In this document: in pieces, positions 7,936-17,329 of the stretch
How the letters are laid out: every line of letters begins with the position of its first letter
Numbering within the stretch: position 1 is the stretch's first letter
Made by a program: the position numbers and the translations under genes
NCBI RefSeq assembly: GCF_032918005.1
Contig: NZ_CP136628.1
Span: forward strand, 7,549,501-7,613,500
Length of the DNA stretch: 64,000 nucleotides
Direction: 5' to 3'
From: Bradyrhizobium sp. NDS-1
GTDB lineage: Bacteria; Pseudomonadota; Alphaproteobacteria; Rhizobiales; Xanthobacteraceae
The notes under the pieces: model-generated
Told to the model about the DNA's origin: nothing
Database searches by the model: none
What the model saw: only the letters and a program-made list of their open reading frames with translations

Positions 7936-8418
7936 ATGAGCCGCGGGCCTGTCGACCAGAACTTCCTGTTTACGTTGGGCGAGCTCTACCGCCTCTTGCG
8001 TGTCTATGCCGACAAGGAGGCATCGCGGTTCGGGATCACCCGCGCCCAATGGGCGGTGCTGGCCAAGGTCGAGCGCAGCGAGGGCATGAAGCAGTCTGAG
8101 CTCGCCGAGCTGCTGGAAATGCAGCCCATCACGCTGACCCGCCTGATCGACAAGTTGTGCGACAACGACTGGATCGAACGCCGCAGCGATGCCTCGGATC
8201 GCCGCGTCAAGCGCCTGTATCTCAAGAAGGCCGGCCGGCAATTGCTCGGCCGGATGAGCGGGCTGAAGTCCGAGCTGACGGCCAACGCCCTCGAGGGCAT
8301 CACGCCGGCTGACGCCCATCGCCTCCTCACCCAGCTCGAAACCATCAAGGAAAACGTGCGCACCGCGATCCAGACCTCAGGAGCGGAACAAGCACGTAAG
8401 GAGCAGCGCTATGGCTGA
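7936..8418 (+). CDS. MarR-family transcriptional regulator
   Basis: A 160-residue winged-helix regulator. An N-terminal dimerisation helix (FLFTLGELYRLLRVYADKE) is followed by the DNA-binding part with recognition helix MQPITLTRLIDKLCDNDWIERR and wing DASDRRVKRLYL. The ATG at 7936 follows GGAG (7923-7926) at a good distance; a TTG five codons upstream overlaps that site and is less likely. The stop overlaps the start of the membrane-fusion gene by 8 bases, so the repressor and pump are translationally coupled. It probably represses its own operon through the palindromes just upstream and is released by a toxic ligand, as EmrR/MprA does; that comparison is inference. Confidence 0.9.
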   Translation: MSRGPVDQNFLFTLGELYRLLRVYADKEASRFGITRAQWAVLAKVERSEGMKQSELAELLEMQPITLTRLIDKLCDNDWIERRSDASDRRVKRLYLKKAGRQLLGRMSGLKSELTANALEGITPADAHRLLTQLETIKENVRTAIQTSGAEQARKEQRYG

Positions 8419-9586
8419 CCAGGTCCTCAAGTTCCAGCCCGAGCAGAAGACCGACAACGGCAAGCCCACAAAGAAGGCGGGCAGCGATCCGCGCCGCCGC
8501 ATGATGGCGGGCTTGCGCCGCTACCGCCGCTTCCTGCTCCTGGTCGTGCTGCCTGTGATCGCCGTCATCGGCGGCCTCACCTTCTATCTCAAAGGCGGTC
8601 GCTATGTCGGCACCGACGACGCCTATGTCGGCGCCCAGAAGGTGCTGGTGACGCCCGACATCTCCGGCAAGATCCAGAAGGTCATCGTGAAGGAAGGCCA
8701 GTCGGTCAAGCAGGGCGACGAGCTGTTCGAGATCGATCCCATTCCGTTTCGTCACGCGGTAGACGAAGCCAAGGCGCAGCTCGCGCAGGCCCGCACGACC
8801 TATGACAATCTCGTCGCCAACATCAAGATCTATGGCGACATGCTCGATCTGGCCCAGCAGGGCATCGATTTGAAGAAACGCGACGTCGAGCGCAAGCAGG
8901 CGCTGGTGAAGAACAATTATGGCTCGCAGCTCGATCTCGACAACGCCTCGAATGCACTGGTCACCGCAGGCGCGCAGGCGCAATACATCAAGCAGCAGCT
9001 CTCAAACGCCAAGACGCAATTGCTCGGCGACGTCGCGTTGCCGCTCCAGCAATTCCCGGCCTACGCACAGGCGAAAGCCAAGCTGGACGATGCCCAGCGC
9101 AACCTCGACCACACCGTACTGCGCGCTCCGATGGATGGCGTGGCGACGCAGGTCGAGCAGATCCAGCTCGGGCGCTATGTCGCTGCCGGCACGCCGGTGT
9201 TTTCGATCATCGACGTCACCCACCCCTGGGTCGACGCCAACCCGAAGGAGAGCGATCTCACCTATGTGACCGAAGGACAGCCCGTCACGCTCGAGGTCGA
9301 TGCATTCCCGAACCACGTCTTCAAGGGCAAGATCGGCTCGCTCTCGCCCGGCACCGGCGCTCAATTCGCGATCTTGCCGCCGCAGAACGCCACCGGCAAT
9401 TTCGTCAAGGTCGTGCAGCGCGTGCCGATCCGCATCTATTTCGACGAGACCGACAAGCACGTGCGGAAACTGAAGGCCGGCATGAGCGTCTATGCCACCA
9501 TCGACACCGGCCACAAACGCTCCCTCGCCGGCCTGTTCGGCCTGTCGGCGACCGCGGGCCAAGACAAAGATCAGGACAAGGACTGA
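8411..9586 (+). CDS. HlyD/EmrA-family membrane fusion protein
   Basis: The periplasmic adaptor of a tripartite drug efflux pump, 391 residues. A short charged N-terminus precedes one transmembrane helix at about 37-57 (FLLLVVLPVIAVIGG). After it come a split biotinyl-lipoyl domain (TDDAYVGAQ...VTPDISGKI, closing at LRAPMDGVATQV), an alpha-helical hairpin between them (about 115-215), and a beta-barrel (VTLEVDAFPNHVFKG). The gene overlaps marR and is followed 4 bases later by the DHA2 permease gene. This matches the EmrA part of EmrAB-TolC. The outer-membrane channel is not encoded nearby. Confidence 0.92.
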   Translation: MADQVLKFQPEQKTDNGKPTKKAGSDPRRRMMAGLRRYRRFLLLVVLPVIAVIGGLTFYLKGGRYVGTDDAYVGAQKVLVTPDISGKIQKVIVKEGQSVKQGDELFEIDPIPFRHAVDEAKAQLAQARTTYDNLVANIKIYGDMLDLAQQGIDLKKRDVERKQALVKNNYGSQLDLDNASNALVTAGAQAQYIKQQLSNAKTQLLGDVALPLQQFPAYAQAKAKLDDAQRNLDHTVLRAPMDGVATQVEQIQLGRYVAAGTPVFSIIDVTHPWVDANPKESDLTYVTEGQPVTLEVDAFPNHVFKGKIGSLSPGTGAQFAILPPQNATGNFVKVVQRVPIRIYFDETDKHVRKLKAGMSVYATIDTGHKRSLAGLFGLSATAGQDKDQDKD

Positions 9587-9590
9587 TCCG

Positions 9591-11147
9591 ATGGCGGAGT
9601 CCAATCCCGCTTTGATGGTTCCCGGCCTGCGCCGGAACATGGTGACGATCTGCGCCATGACCGCGACCATCATGCAGGCGCTGGACACCACCATCGCCAA
9701 CGTTGCCCTGCCCTACATGCAGGGAACGCTGTCGGCCTCGCAGGACCAGATCAACTGGGTGCTGACATCCTACATCGTCGCCGCCGCGATCATGACGGCA
9801 CCGGTGGGCTGGATTGCCAACCGCTTCGGCCGCAAGCGCATCTTCATCATCTGCGCGGCCGGTTTCACCATGGCCTCGGTGCTGTGCGGCCTCGCCCAGG
9901 ACATCAACCAGATGGTGCTGTTCCGGCTACTGCAGGGCGTGTTCGGCGCCGCCCTGGTGCCGCTGTCGCAATCGGTGATGCTCGACTATTACACGCTCCA
10001 GGAACGCGCCAAGGCGATGTCGATCTGGGGCATGGGCGTGATGATGGGCCCGATCATGGGACCCTCGCTCGGCGCCTGGCTGACCGAGACCTATTCCTGG
10101 CACTGGGTGTTCTTCGTCAACCTGCCGTTCGGCGCCATCACGGTGCTCGGACTGATCGTGTTCATGGACGAGACCGAGAAGAACCTCAGCCTCAGATTCG
10201 ACTGGTTCGGCTTCGCTGCGCTGGCGGTCGCGATCGGCGCGCTGCAGCTCGCGCTCGACCGCGGCGAGCAGTTGGGCTGGCTGGAATCCAACGAGATTCT
10301 CGCAGAGTTCATCGTCTCGGCCGCCGCCTTCTATTTCTTTCTCGCGCACTCCTTCACGACCTCGACGCCGTTCATCCGCTTCGGCCTGTTCCGGGATCGC
10401 AACTTCGTCACTGGTTGCATGTTCATGATCGTGATGGGGCTCGTCCTGTTTTCGACCATGGCGCTGGCCTCGCCCTACATGCAGAACGTGATTGGCTATC
10501 CCATCATCACCGCCGGCCTCCTGCTGGCAAGCCGCGGCTTCGGCACTTTCTTCGCCATGATGCTGGTCGGCCGCATGATGCGGTATTTCGAGGCGCGCAC
10601 GCTGATCATCGCGGGGCTGGCGATGACCGCGGGCTCGCTGTTCCAGATGACCGGCTGGACCGATCTGACCCAGGTGCCTGAGATCGTCACCGTCAGCGTG
10701 ATCCAGGGCTTCGGCTTCGGTCTCGTGTTTGTGCCGCTTTCGACCGTGGCGTTCCTGACGCTCTCGAACGAGTTGCGTACCGACGGCACCGCGATGCTGA
10801 CGCTGATGCGCAACGTCGCGAGCTCGGTCGGCATCTCCGTCGTCATCGCTCAGCTGACCCAGGGGACCCGGCGGACCTATGCGATCCTGTCGGAGCACAT
10901 CAATCCGTTCAACCATGCGCTCCAGATGCCTGACGTCAGCGGCATGATCAACCTGTCCACCGACACCGGCCGTGCCATGGCCGACAGGATGGTCAACGTA
11001 CAGGCGCAGATCATCGCCTTCGCGCACGACTACCAACTGGTGATGCTCTTCGTCCTCTGCACCATCCCGCTCGCCTTGCTGATCGGCTCGACCAAGGCCA
11101 CGCTGCGCAAACAGGCGGCTGGGCCGGAACATGCGGTGATGGAGTAG
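9591..11147 (+). CDS. DHA2-family MFS drug efflux permease (EmrB-like)
   Basis: A 518-residue, 14-helix proton-driven exporter that pairs with the upstream fusion protein. The family signatures are visible: QALDTTIANVALPYMQGTL in helix 1 with the conserved Asp, GWIANRFGRKRIF in the helix 2-3 loop, and motif C-like GPIMGPSLGAWLTETYSWHW in helix 5. The ATG at 9591 lies 4 bases after the preceding stop. Substrates are likely hydrophobic toxicants or plant phenolics, by analogy only. The gene ends in TAG, and a palindromic repeat follows rather than a clear terminator. Confidence 0.93.
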   Translation: MAESNPALMVPGLRRNMVTICAMTATIMQALDTTIANVALPYMQGTLSASQDQINWVLTSYIVAAAIMTAPVGWIANRFGRKRIFIICAAGFTMASVLCGLAQDINQMVLFRLLQGVFGAALVPLSQSVMLDYYTLQERAKAMSIWGMGVMMGPIMGPSLGAWLTETYSWHWVFFVNLPFGAITVLGLIVFMDETEKNLSLRFDWFGFAALAVAIGALQLALDRGEQLGWLESNEILAEFIVSAAAFYFFLAHSFTTSTPFIRFGLFRDRNFVTGCMFMIVMGLVLFSTMALASPYMQNVIGYPIITAGLLLASRGFGTFFAMMLVGRMMRYFEARTLIIAGLAMTAGSLFQMTGWTDLTQVPEIVTVSVIQGFGFGLVFVPLSTVAFLTLSNELRTDGTAMLTLMRNVASSVGISVVIAQLTQGTRRTYAILSEHINPFNHALQMPDVSGMINLSTDTGRAMADRMVNVQAQIIAFAHDYQLVMLFVLCTIPLALLIGSTKATLRKQAAGPEHAVME

Positions 11148-11175
11148 GCGCGCTCGATCCACACTCTCCAATGCC

Positions 11176-11288
11176 GTCCCTGCGAGCGCAGGGACCCATA
11201 ATAATCACAGGAAGTGGTTTGGCGAAGACTCGGAGTTGCCGGCTCGCTCCTCCCTGTGGTTATGGGTCCCCGCGTTCGCGGGGACGAC
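11176..11288. repeat. long palindromic intergenic repeat, CCATAA-core family, copy 1
   Basis: The 5' end is a small hairpin (GTCCCTGCGAGCGCAGGGAC) followed by CCATAATAATCACAGG. The 3' end is the near mirror image: CCTGTGGTTATGG, then a hairpin with GTCCCCGCG and CGCGGGGAC. The same architecture recurs at 25465-25608, 42567-42692 and 47102-47256. Confidence 0.75.
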
Positions 11289-11310
11289 GCCGAATTTGGA
11301 GTACAAGCCG

Positions 11311-12372
11311 CTACAACAATTCCTCGCAGCCCAGGTCATCCACGGCCGCGAATATCCGCTCCAGATTGTTCCACCAGATCACCGGCGGAATGTTGATGCT
11401 CCACTGCCAGACCGGCCGCGTGATCTGCCACAGCACGGCCCAGCGATAATCGCGATCGAGCGCACCGCGCGTGTAGCCGGTGATTCCGCTCTCGATCAGA
11501 GCGTCATGATAGAGATTGAGCAGCAAGCGCTCGAGCGATTGCCGGCGCTCCGGATACCAGTGCATCGCGATCATGTAGGCGAGGTCGTGGGTCGGAACGT
11601 TGATGCTCCACAGATCGAAATCGAAGATCCGGACGGTATCGGCTACGCCCGCGCGCGGCAGCAGGAAGTTCCAGACATGGGCATCGCCATGGGTGATGCT
11701 GAGGTGACGGCGTGAGTGGTAACGCTGGGACAGCCGCTCCGACTGATCGATCAGGCGACGATAGAGCGTACGCCGCTCCTCGCTGAGACGGTCACCGAGC
11801 GAATCGGCAAAGCGGTCGTAATGCCCCGCGAACGTCTCCATGCGCTCCGCGCCGTCTTCGGGGCTTGCAAAGGTGCCGACGGTGTCGCCGAGGCTCGGAT
11901 GGTCCCACCACGACGCGTGCCAGCGTGCGAGCGTCGTCACGACCGCAATAGCCTGCTCGCGCGACGGAGGCAGGGGCCAAGCCGCCGCGACGTCGTGGCT
12001 GTCGGTGAGATCCTCGAGCAGAAGATGCCAGGCTAGGCTGCCCTCATCGAAATGTCCGTCGAAGCAGCCGGGCACGAGCCCGGACGGCATGCTCGTCGCG
12101 AGTTGGGTGTAGTATTCCACCTCGCGCCGGCCGCCATTGGCAAGCTTCGCGGCGAACGCGGGATTGGCGGTCTTCAGGATCAGCGATTGCGGGGCGCCGG
12201 TGGATTCGCCGACATAGCGCAGGCCGAGCCGGATGATGTGCGACACGACGGTGTCGCGCTGGTGCAGCACCTTCACCTCGCGCACCGCGCCAGCGTCCAG
12301 CACACCGCCCCGGCGCAGCGCGGCCGTCAATCGGGCGGGCTCAACGACCGCCGGCAATTGTGGAGATGTCAT
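11311..12372 (-). CDS. APH/EcKL-like phosphotransferase family protein
   Basis: A 353-residue predicted small-molecule kinase with the aminoglycoside-phosphotransferase fold. The N-lobe has SLILK (ATP-binding Lys near residue 66) and a Glu in REVEYY near 85. The C-lobe has the Brenner-type catalytic loop ITHGDAHVWNFL near 226-238 and the metal-binding IFDFDLWS near 250. The hydrophobic, Trp-rich C-terminus resembles the ecdysteroid-kinase-like and DUF1679 subgroup rather than true antibiotic kinases. The ATG at 12372 has no clear ribosome site but gives a sensible N-terminus (MTSPQLPAVV). The substrate is unknown. The gene stands alone between the efflux operon and a chemoreceptor. Confidence 0.75.
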   Translation of the reverse strand: MTSPQLPAVVEPARLTAALRRGGVLDAGAVREVKVLHQRDTVVSHIIRLGLRYVGESTGAPQSLILKTANPAFAAKLANGGRREVEYYTQLATSMPSGLVPGCFDGHFDEGSLAWHLLLEDLTDSHDVAAAWPLPPSREQAIAVVTTLARWHASWWDHPSLGDTVGTFASPEDGAERMETFAGHYDRFADSLGDRLSEERRTLYRRLIDQSERLSQRYHSRRHLSITHGDAHVWNFLLPRAGVADTVRIFDFDLWSINVPTHDLAYMIAMHWYPERRQSLERLLLNLYHDALIESGITGYTRGALDRDYRWAVLWQITRPVWQWSINIPPVIWWNNLERIFAAVDDLGCEELL

Positions 12373-12449
12373 GAACCACGATGCCCCTGTCCCGCGCCAT
12401 ACTGCACGATCACACCCCCAAGGCACTAGCGGCCGAAATACCGCCGGGC

Positions 12450-14138
12450 TCAGGCTGCCGCGGTCGAGTCGCGCACGGTCCTGACCACGACCGACCGTAG
12501 CTGTTCGAGATTGGCCGTCATGCCGGCAATCGCCTGCCTGACCTCCGCGGCGCGCTCGTTCACGGACGCGGCGTCGCGGCTGACATTGCCGATCTTGGCC
12601 GAGACTTCCTTCGCCGCGGACGCCGATTCGGAAATCGACCGCGTGATCTCCCGCGTCGCGGCGTCCTGCTCTTCCATCGCGGCGGCAACCGAGGTCGCCA
12701 CGCCATCGATCTCGACGATGTGCCCTCCCATCGTCTCGACGGCATCGACCGCAGCCTGCGTCGAAGCCTGGATCTCGGTAATCAGCCGCGTGATCTCCTC
12801 GGTGGATTTGGCGGTCTGGTCCGACAGGGACTTTACCTCGGCGGCGACCACGGCGAAGCCGCGACCGGCCTCGCCGGCGCGCGCCGCCTCGATCGTGGCG
12901 TTGAGCGCCAGCAGGTTGGTCTGGCCGGCGATGCCGCCAATGAGATCGGAGACCTCGGCGATCTTCTTGACCGATCCGGCCAGCGCCTGGATGGTCGAGC
13001 GCGCCTGCTCGCGGCCGGCGACCGCGGATTTCGTGACCGTGCTGGTCCGCGCGACCTGGCTCGCGATCTCGCGGATCGAGGCGCTCAACTCTTCAGCCGC
13101 GGCCGAGACGGTCTGCGAGCTGCCCAGGGCCTGGGTGGAGGCCGCGGCGACGGCCTGCGACTGCGCGGAGAGCGAACTTGCGATCTCGGACAGGCTGGTA
13201 GCAGCCCGCTCCACGCCATGGCTCGCCGCGCTCGCGGTGTCGACCGAGCGGCCGGTCTCGCGCTCGACGGTCTCTGCCATCTGGTGCAGGGCCGAGCGCT
13301 TGGCAAGCGCCGCCTCCTGCTCCTGCCGCAATTGCTCCTCGCGCAGCCGGGAATTCTCGACTGCCGACTGCTTGAACACCACAAGCGCACCCGCCATCGA
13401 GCCGACCTCGTCCTGGCGGTGGGCGAATGGAATGTCGGCGGCGAGATCGCCGGTCGCCAGCTTCTGCATCGTGTCCGTCATGCGCACGATCGGCCGCATC
13501 ACGCCGAAGGCAACGCCGAGCAGGCCCGCGGCAATGAATGCCAGGACGGCAGCGGAGACGCCGAGGAGGATCCAAAGCATCGCGCTGTCGCGGTCGGCGG
13601 CGAGCTTCTCCATGGCGGCATTCTGCTTGTTGGCGCTCTCGACGATGCTGTCGATCACGGCGCGATGCGCGGTGTAGGCGTCCTTGAGCTGGGCATAGAT
13701 GCGTTCGGACGCAGCCGCGTCCTTGGCCTTGAGGGCCAGCAGGAGCTGGTCGGACGCCTTCCAGAACTTCTGCACCTCGGCGTCGGATTTCGACACCAGC
13801 GCTGTCTTCAGGTCGGCCGAGAGGCTGGAGGAGACCCAGAATGCCTTGCGTTCGTCGTAATCCTTGCGGAGCTGGATCAGGCGTTCGCCATGGGCCGCCA
13901 GCTGGTCCGGCTCGCGCATGGCCAGGGTCGCCTCGAGATAGGCCTCGATGACATATTCCGGCGGCGGCAGAATGTCCGCGATGAGGTCGTTGCCCAGCTT
14001 GATGTCGGAGTAGAGCGGACCGCCGACCTTGAGCTCTTTCAAGGCATACAGGCTGGTCGAAACCACGGCGGCAAAACCGACGGCAAGAACGATGCCGAAT
14101 GCGATGATCGCAGACGATAACGACAGACGAAATTTCAT
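12450..14138 (-). CDS. methyl-accepting chemotaxis protein, membrane-bound with HAMP
   Basis: A 562-residue chemoreceptor. Transmembrane helix 1 spans about residues 8-32. A helical periplasmic sensor domain of about 150 residues follows, containing [17 protein letters not shown], a motif found in cache-less helical-bundle receptors. Helix 2 is at about 187-212, followed by a HAMP domain ([24 protein letters not shown]) and a signalling hairpin whose tip is [32 protein letters not shown] (positions about 395-425). It signals to CheA/CheW to bias flagellar rotation. No che genes are in the window. The C-terminus lacks an obvious CheR-docking pentapeptide. The start ATG is unambiguous. Confidence 0.93.
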   Translation of the reverse strand: MKFRLSLSSAIIAFGIVLAVGFAAVVSTSLYALKELKVGGPLYSDIKLGNDLIADILPPPEYVIEAYLEATLAMREPDQLAAHGERLIQLRKDYDERKAFWVSSSLSADLKTALVSKSDAEVQKFWKASDQLLLALKAKDAAASERIYAQLKDAYTAHRAVIDSIVESANKQNAAMEKLAADRDSAMLWILLGVSAAVLAFIAAGLLGVAFGVMRPIVRMTDTMQKLATGDLAADIPFAHRQDEVGSMAGALVVFKQSAVENSRLREEQLRQEQEAALAKRSALHQMAETVERETGRSVDTASAASHGVERAATSLSEIASSLSAQSQAVAAASTQALGSSQTVSAAAEELSASIREIASQVARTSTVTKSAVAGREQARSTIQALAGSVKKIAEVSDLIGGIAGQTNLLALNATIEAARAGEAGRGFAVVAAEVKSLSDQTAKSTEEITRLITEIQASTQAAVDAVETMGGHIVEIDGVATSVAAAMEEQDAATREITRSISESASAAKEVSAKIGNVSRDAASVNERAAEVRQAIAGMTANLEQLRSVVVRTVRDSTAAA

Positions 14139-14360
14139 GAAAACAATCCAGGACCGGCGTCAAAACTGGAGCCACCCTAGACGAACACGGTAAATACGGG
14201 ATTGCTTTGCGGTCGAATTGCACCGCCTGGAGCCCGCATAATTGCGGAAGTCGAGCCTAATACTATCGGAATTTGAGTCAGTAGAGCTGACGCACAGGCC
14301 TGCAAGACAGTCCATTCCGCCCCGCCGCGCGTCGGCTTGATGCGAGGGGACGGAGAAAGG

Positions 14361-14390
14361 CGTGCCGAAGAGCAATACTTCTTCGGCACG
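14361..14390 (-). terminator. hairpin downstream of pcaG
   Basis: A perfect 11-bp stem CGTGCCGAAGA (14361-14371) pairs with TCTTCGGCACG (14380-14390) around an 8-base loop. It lies 8 bases past the pcaG stop. The minus-strand tail is CCTTTCTCC, so it is a weak or imperfect intrinsic terminator, but its position fits the end of pcaHG. Confidence 0.6.
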
Positions 14391-14398
14391 CAGCGCCT

Positions 14399-15001
14399 TC
14401 ACACGTCGAAGAACACCGTCTCGTTGTCGCCCTGCAACCGCAGATCGAGCCGGTAGACCGGCTTGCCGGCATCCCGCACGGCGGTCAGCGTAGCGCGCCG
14501 CTCAGTGGGCACCAGCGCCAACACGGGGTCGGCTGCGTTGCCGGCCTCGTCGCTGAAATAGATGCGGGTGTAAAGATGCCGCAGCATGCCGCGACCGAAC
14601 ACCGCCAGCAGGACGTGCGGCGCCTGCGGCTTGCCGTCGGGATCCGGCACCGCGCCCGGCTTGATGGTTTCGAAAGCGTAGTTGCCGTCCTTGTCGGTGC
14701 CGCAACGGGCAAAGCCGCGGAAACTCGCATTCGGTAACGCGCGCCTGTCCTGCAGGTCGGCGAAGCGGCCTTGCGCGTCCGCCTGCCAGATCTCCAGCAT
14801 GCAATCCGGCACCGCAACGCCGTCGCCGTCGAACACCCGGCCTTCGATCCGAACGCGCTCGCCGGTGACATCGGGGGTCAATGTCGAGCTGGTGAACGCG
14901 TCGTTCCAGGCGTACTCGCCATTGGGCGTCAGGCCGTACTTGAAGAACGGACCGACGGTCTGCGATGGGGTGATCCCGTTGGGTTTCACAGAATCTTGCA
15001 C
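14399..15001 (-). CDS. pcaG: protocatechuate 3,4-dioxygenase, alpha subunit
   Basis: The alpha chain of the intradiol enzyme that opens protocatechuate to beta-carboxy-cis,cis-muconate. Its 200 residues are the family's usual length. Conserved sequence includes TPSQTVGPFFKYGL at the N-terminus, EIWQADAQGRF, and VLLAVFGRGMLRHLYTRIYF near residue 140-160. As expected for the alpha chain, the full iron-ligand set is absent; the beta chain supplies it. The start is GTG, directly after the pcaH stop with no intervening base, and GGAGA near the end of pcaH serves as its ribosome site, so translation is coupled. A hairpin follows. Confidence 0.96.
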   Translation of the reverse strand: MQDSVKPNGITPSQTVGPFFKYGLTPNGEYAWNDAFTSSTLTPDVTGERVRIEGRVFDGDGVAVPDCMLEIWQADAQGRFADLQDRRALPNASFRGFARCGTDKDGNYAFETIKPGAVPDPDGKPQAPHVLLAVFGRGMLRHLYTRIYFSDEAGNAADPVLALVPTERRATLTAVRDAGKPVYRLDLRLQGDNETVFFDV

Positions 15002-15703
15002 TTAACTGTTCTCCATGGGCGTGGCGTTCTTGCCGCGCAGCACGATGTCGAAGCGGTAGCACAGCGCCCATTCAGGCTGCGTGTTCTCGAGGTCGAACGA
15101 GGAGACCATCCGCGCCCGCGCCTTCTCGTCCGGCACCGAGTTGAAGATCGGGTCGAACGGGAACAGCGGATCGTTCGGGAAGTACATCTGCGTCACGAGG
15201 CGCGAGACGAAGGAATGACCGAAGACCGACAGATGGATATGCGCAGGCCGCCAGGCGTTGTGATGGTTGCCCCAGGGATAGGCGCCCGGCTTGATGCTGA
15301 CGAAGCGGTAGTAGCCGGCCGCATCGCTCACGGTGCGGCCGGCACCCGTAAAATTGGGATCGAGCGGCGCCGGATGCTGGTCGCGGACGTGAACGTAGCG
15401 GCCGCAGGAATTGGCCTGCCAGATCTCGACCAATGAGTTCGGTACGCCCCGGCCGTCCTCGTCACGCACATGGCCGTGGACGATGATGCGCTCGCCGAGC
15501 GGCTCGCCGCTGTGCTGGCGGGTGAGATCGTTGTCGCCCTCGCGAACGGTCTCGTGGCCGTACACGGGCCCGGTCAATTCCGACAATGTATGGCGCATCG
15601 GGATCAGCGGCTTGTTCGGCGCGCGCTTGATCGAGCTCTTGTATTCGGGCGACAGCGGCAGCGGATGCGCCTTGTTGCTGTCGGTGGGATAGATGAACGT
15701 CAT
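15002..15703 (-). CDS. pcaH: protocatechuate 3,4-dioxygenase, beta subunit
   Basis: The iron-bearing chain of protocatechuate 3,4-dioxygenase, 233 residues. The N-terminal TGPVYGHETV, the segment NSCGRYVHVRDQHPAPLDPNFTGAGR with the first Tyr ligand, and WRPAHIHLSVFG with the two His ligands are all visible. A Tyr at AGYYRFVSIKPGAYPW supplies the remaining ligand. The ATG follows a strong GGGGAGGAG. pcaG follows without a gap. An AT-rich palindrome lies 56 bases upstream. In Rhizobiales pcaHG are usually grouped with pcaDC under PcaQ; those genes are not in this window. Confidence 0.97.
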   Translation of the reverse strand: MTFIYPTDSNKAHPLPLSPEYKSSIKRAPNKPLIPMRHTLSELTGPVYGHETVREGDNDLTRQHSGEPLGERIIVHGHVRDEDGRGVPNSLVEIWQANSCGRYVHVRDQHPAPLDPNFTGAGRTVSDAAGYYRFVSIKPGAYPWGNHHNAWRPAHIHLSVFGHSFVSRLVTQMYFPNDPLFPFDPIFNSVPDEKARARMVSSFDLENTQPEWALCYRFDIVLRGKNATPMENS

Positions 15704-15758
15704 TGGCGAACTCCTCCCCGGCCATTGTGGTCCGGCCGGTCAACGCTTCCGCCAATCA

Positions 15759-15771
15759 TTATAGGATATAA
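15759..15771. promoter_or_regulatory. AT-rich palindrome upstream of pcaH (candidate operator)
   Basis: TTATAGGATATAA is a 5-3-5 palindrome in an otherwise GC-rich region, 56-68 bases before the pcaH start. Its AT content and position suggest promoter or regulator contact. It does not match the ATAACC-N4-GGTTAA pattern described for PcaQ. Confidence 0.4.
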
Positions 15772-15806
15772 CTAATTGGGGGAAGCGGGTTTCGGAGCCC
15801 CAAGCT

Positions 15807-15887
15807 GTCATTCCGGGGCAGCCGCAGGGCTGACCCCGGAAACTCGAGATCCGGGATTCCGCTCTGACGAGCGGCTCCGGGATGACG
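15807..15887. repeat. palindromic intergenic repeat, GTCATTCCGGGG family, copy 1
   Basis: Begins GTCATTCCGGGG and ends CCGGGATGAC in inverted form, with an inner stem around ATCCGGGATTCC. It lies between pcaF and pcaH. Other copies are at 29613, 32104, 38841 and 52122. Confidence 0.7.
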
Positions 15888-15904
15888 GTCCACTTTGTGG
15901 ACCG

Positions 15905-17113
<1,209 letters not shown>

Positions 17114-17329
17114 CGTTGTTCTCCCTGAATGCCGCGGTTCGGCTCAATTTCTTCAATGTCGGCGGAGTTTTAGGAGGGCGCCCGCGGCAGGTCAATTGAC
17201 CGATGCGCGCGTGTTCCGAGGGGTGTGCGCGCTTCCAGCGCATGCCGCAATGCGGACAACGTGGAAAACCCGCTCCTCCCGGCCAAACCGATAGGAGCAG
17301 GTGCCGAAATTTTGTAGGTTGCGCCGCCC

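Noticed and set aside
11311..12372. Aminoglycoside resistance gene
   Set aside because: Only the general kinase motif is shared; length, C-terminus and context do not fit a dedicated resistance enzyme.
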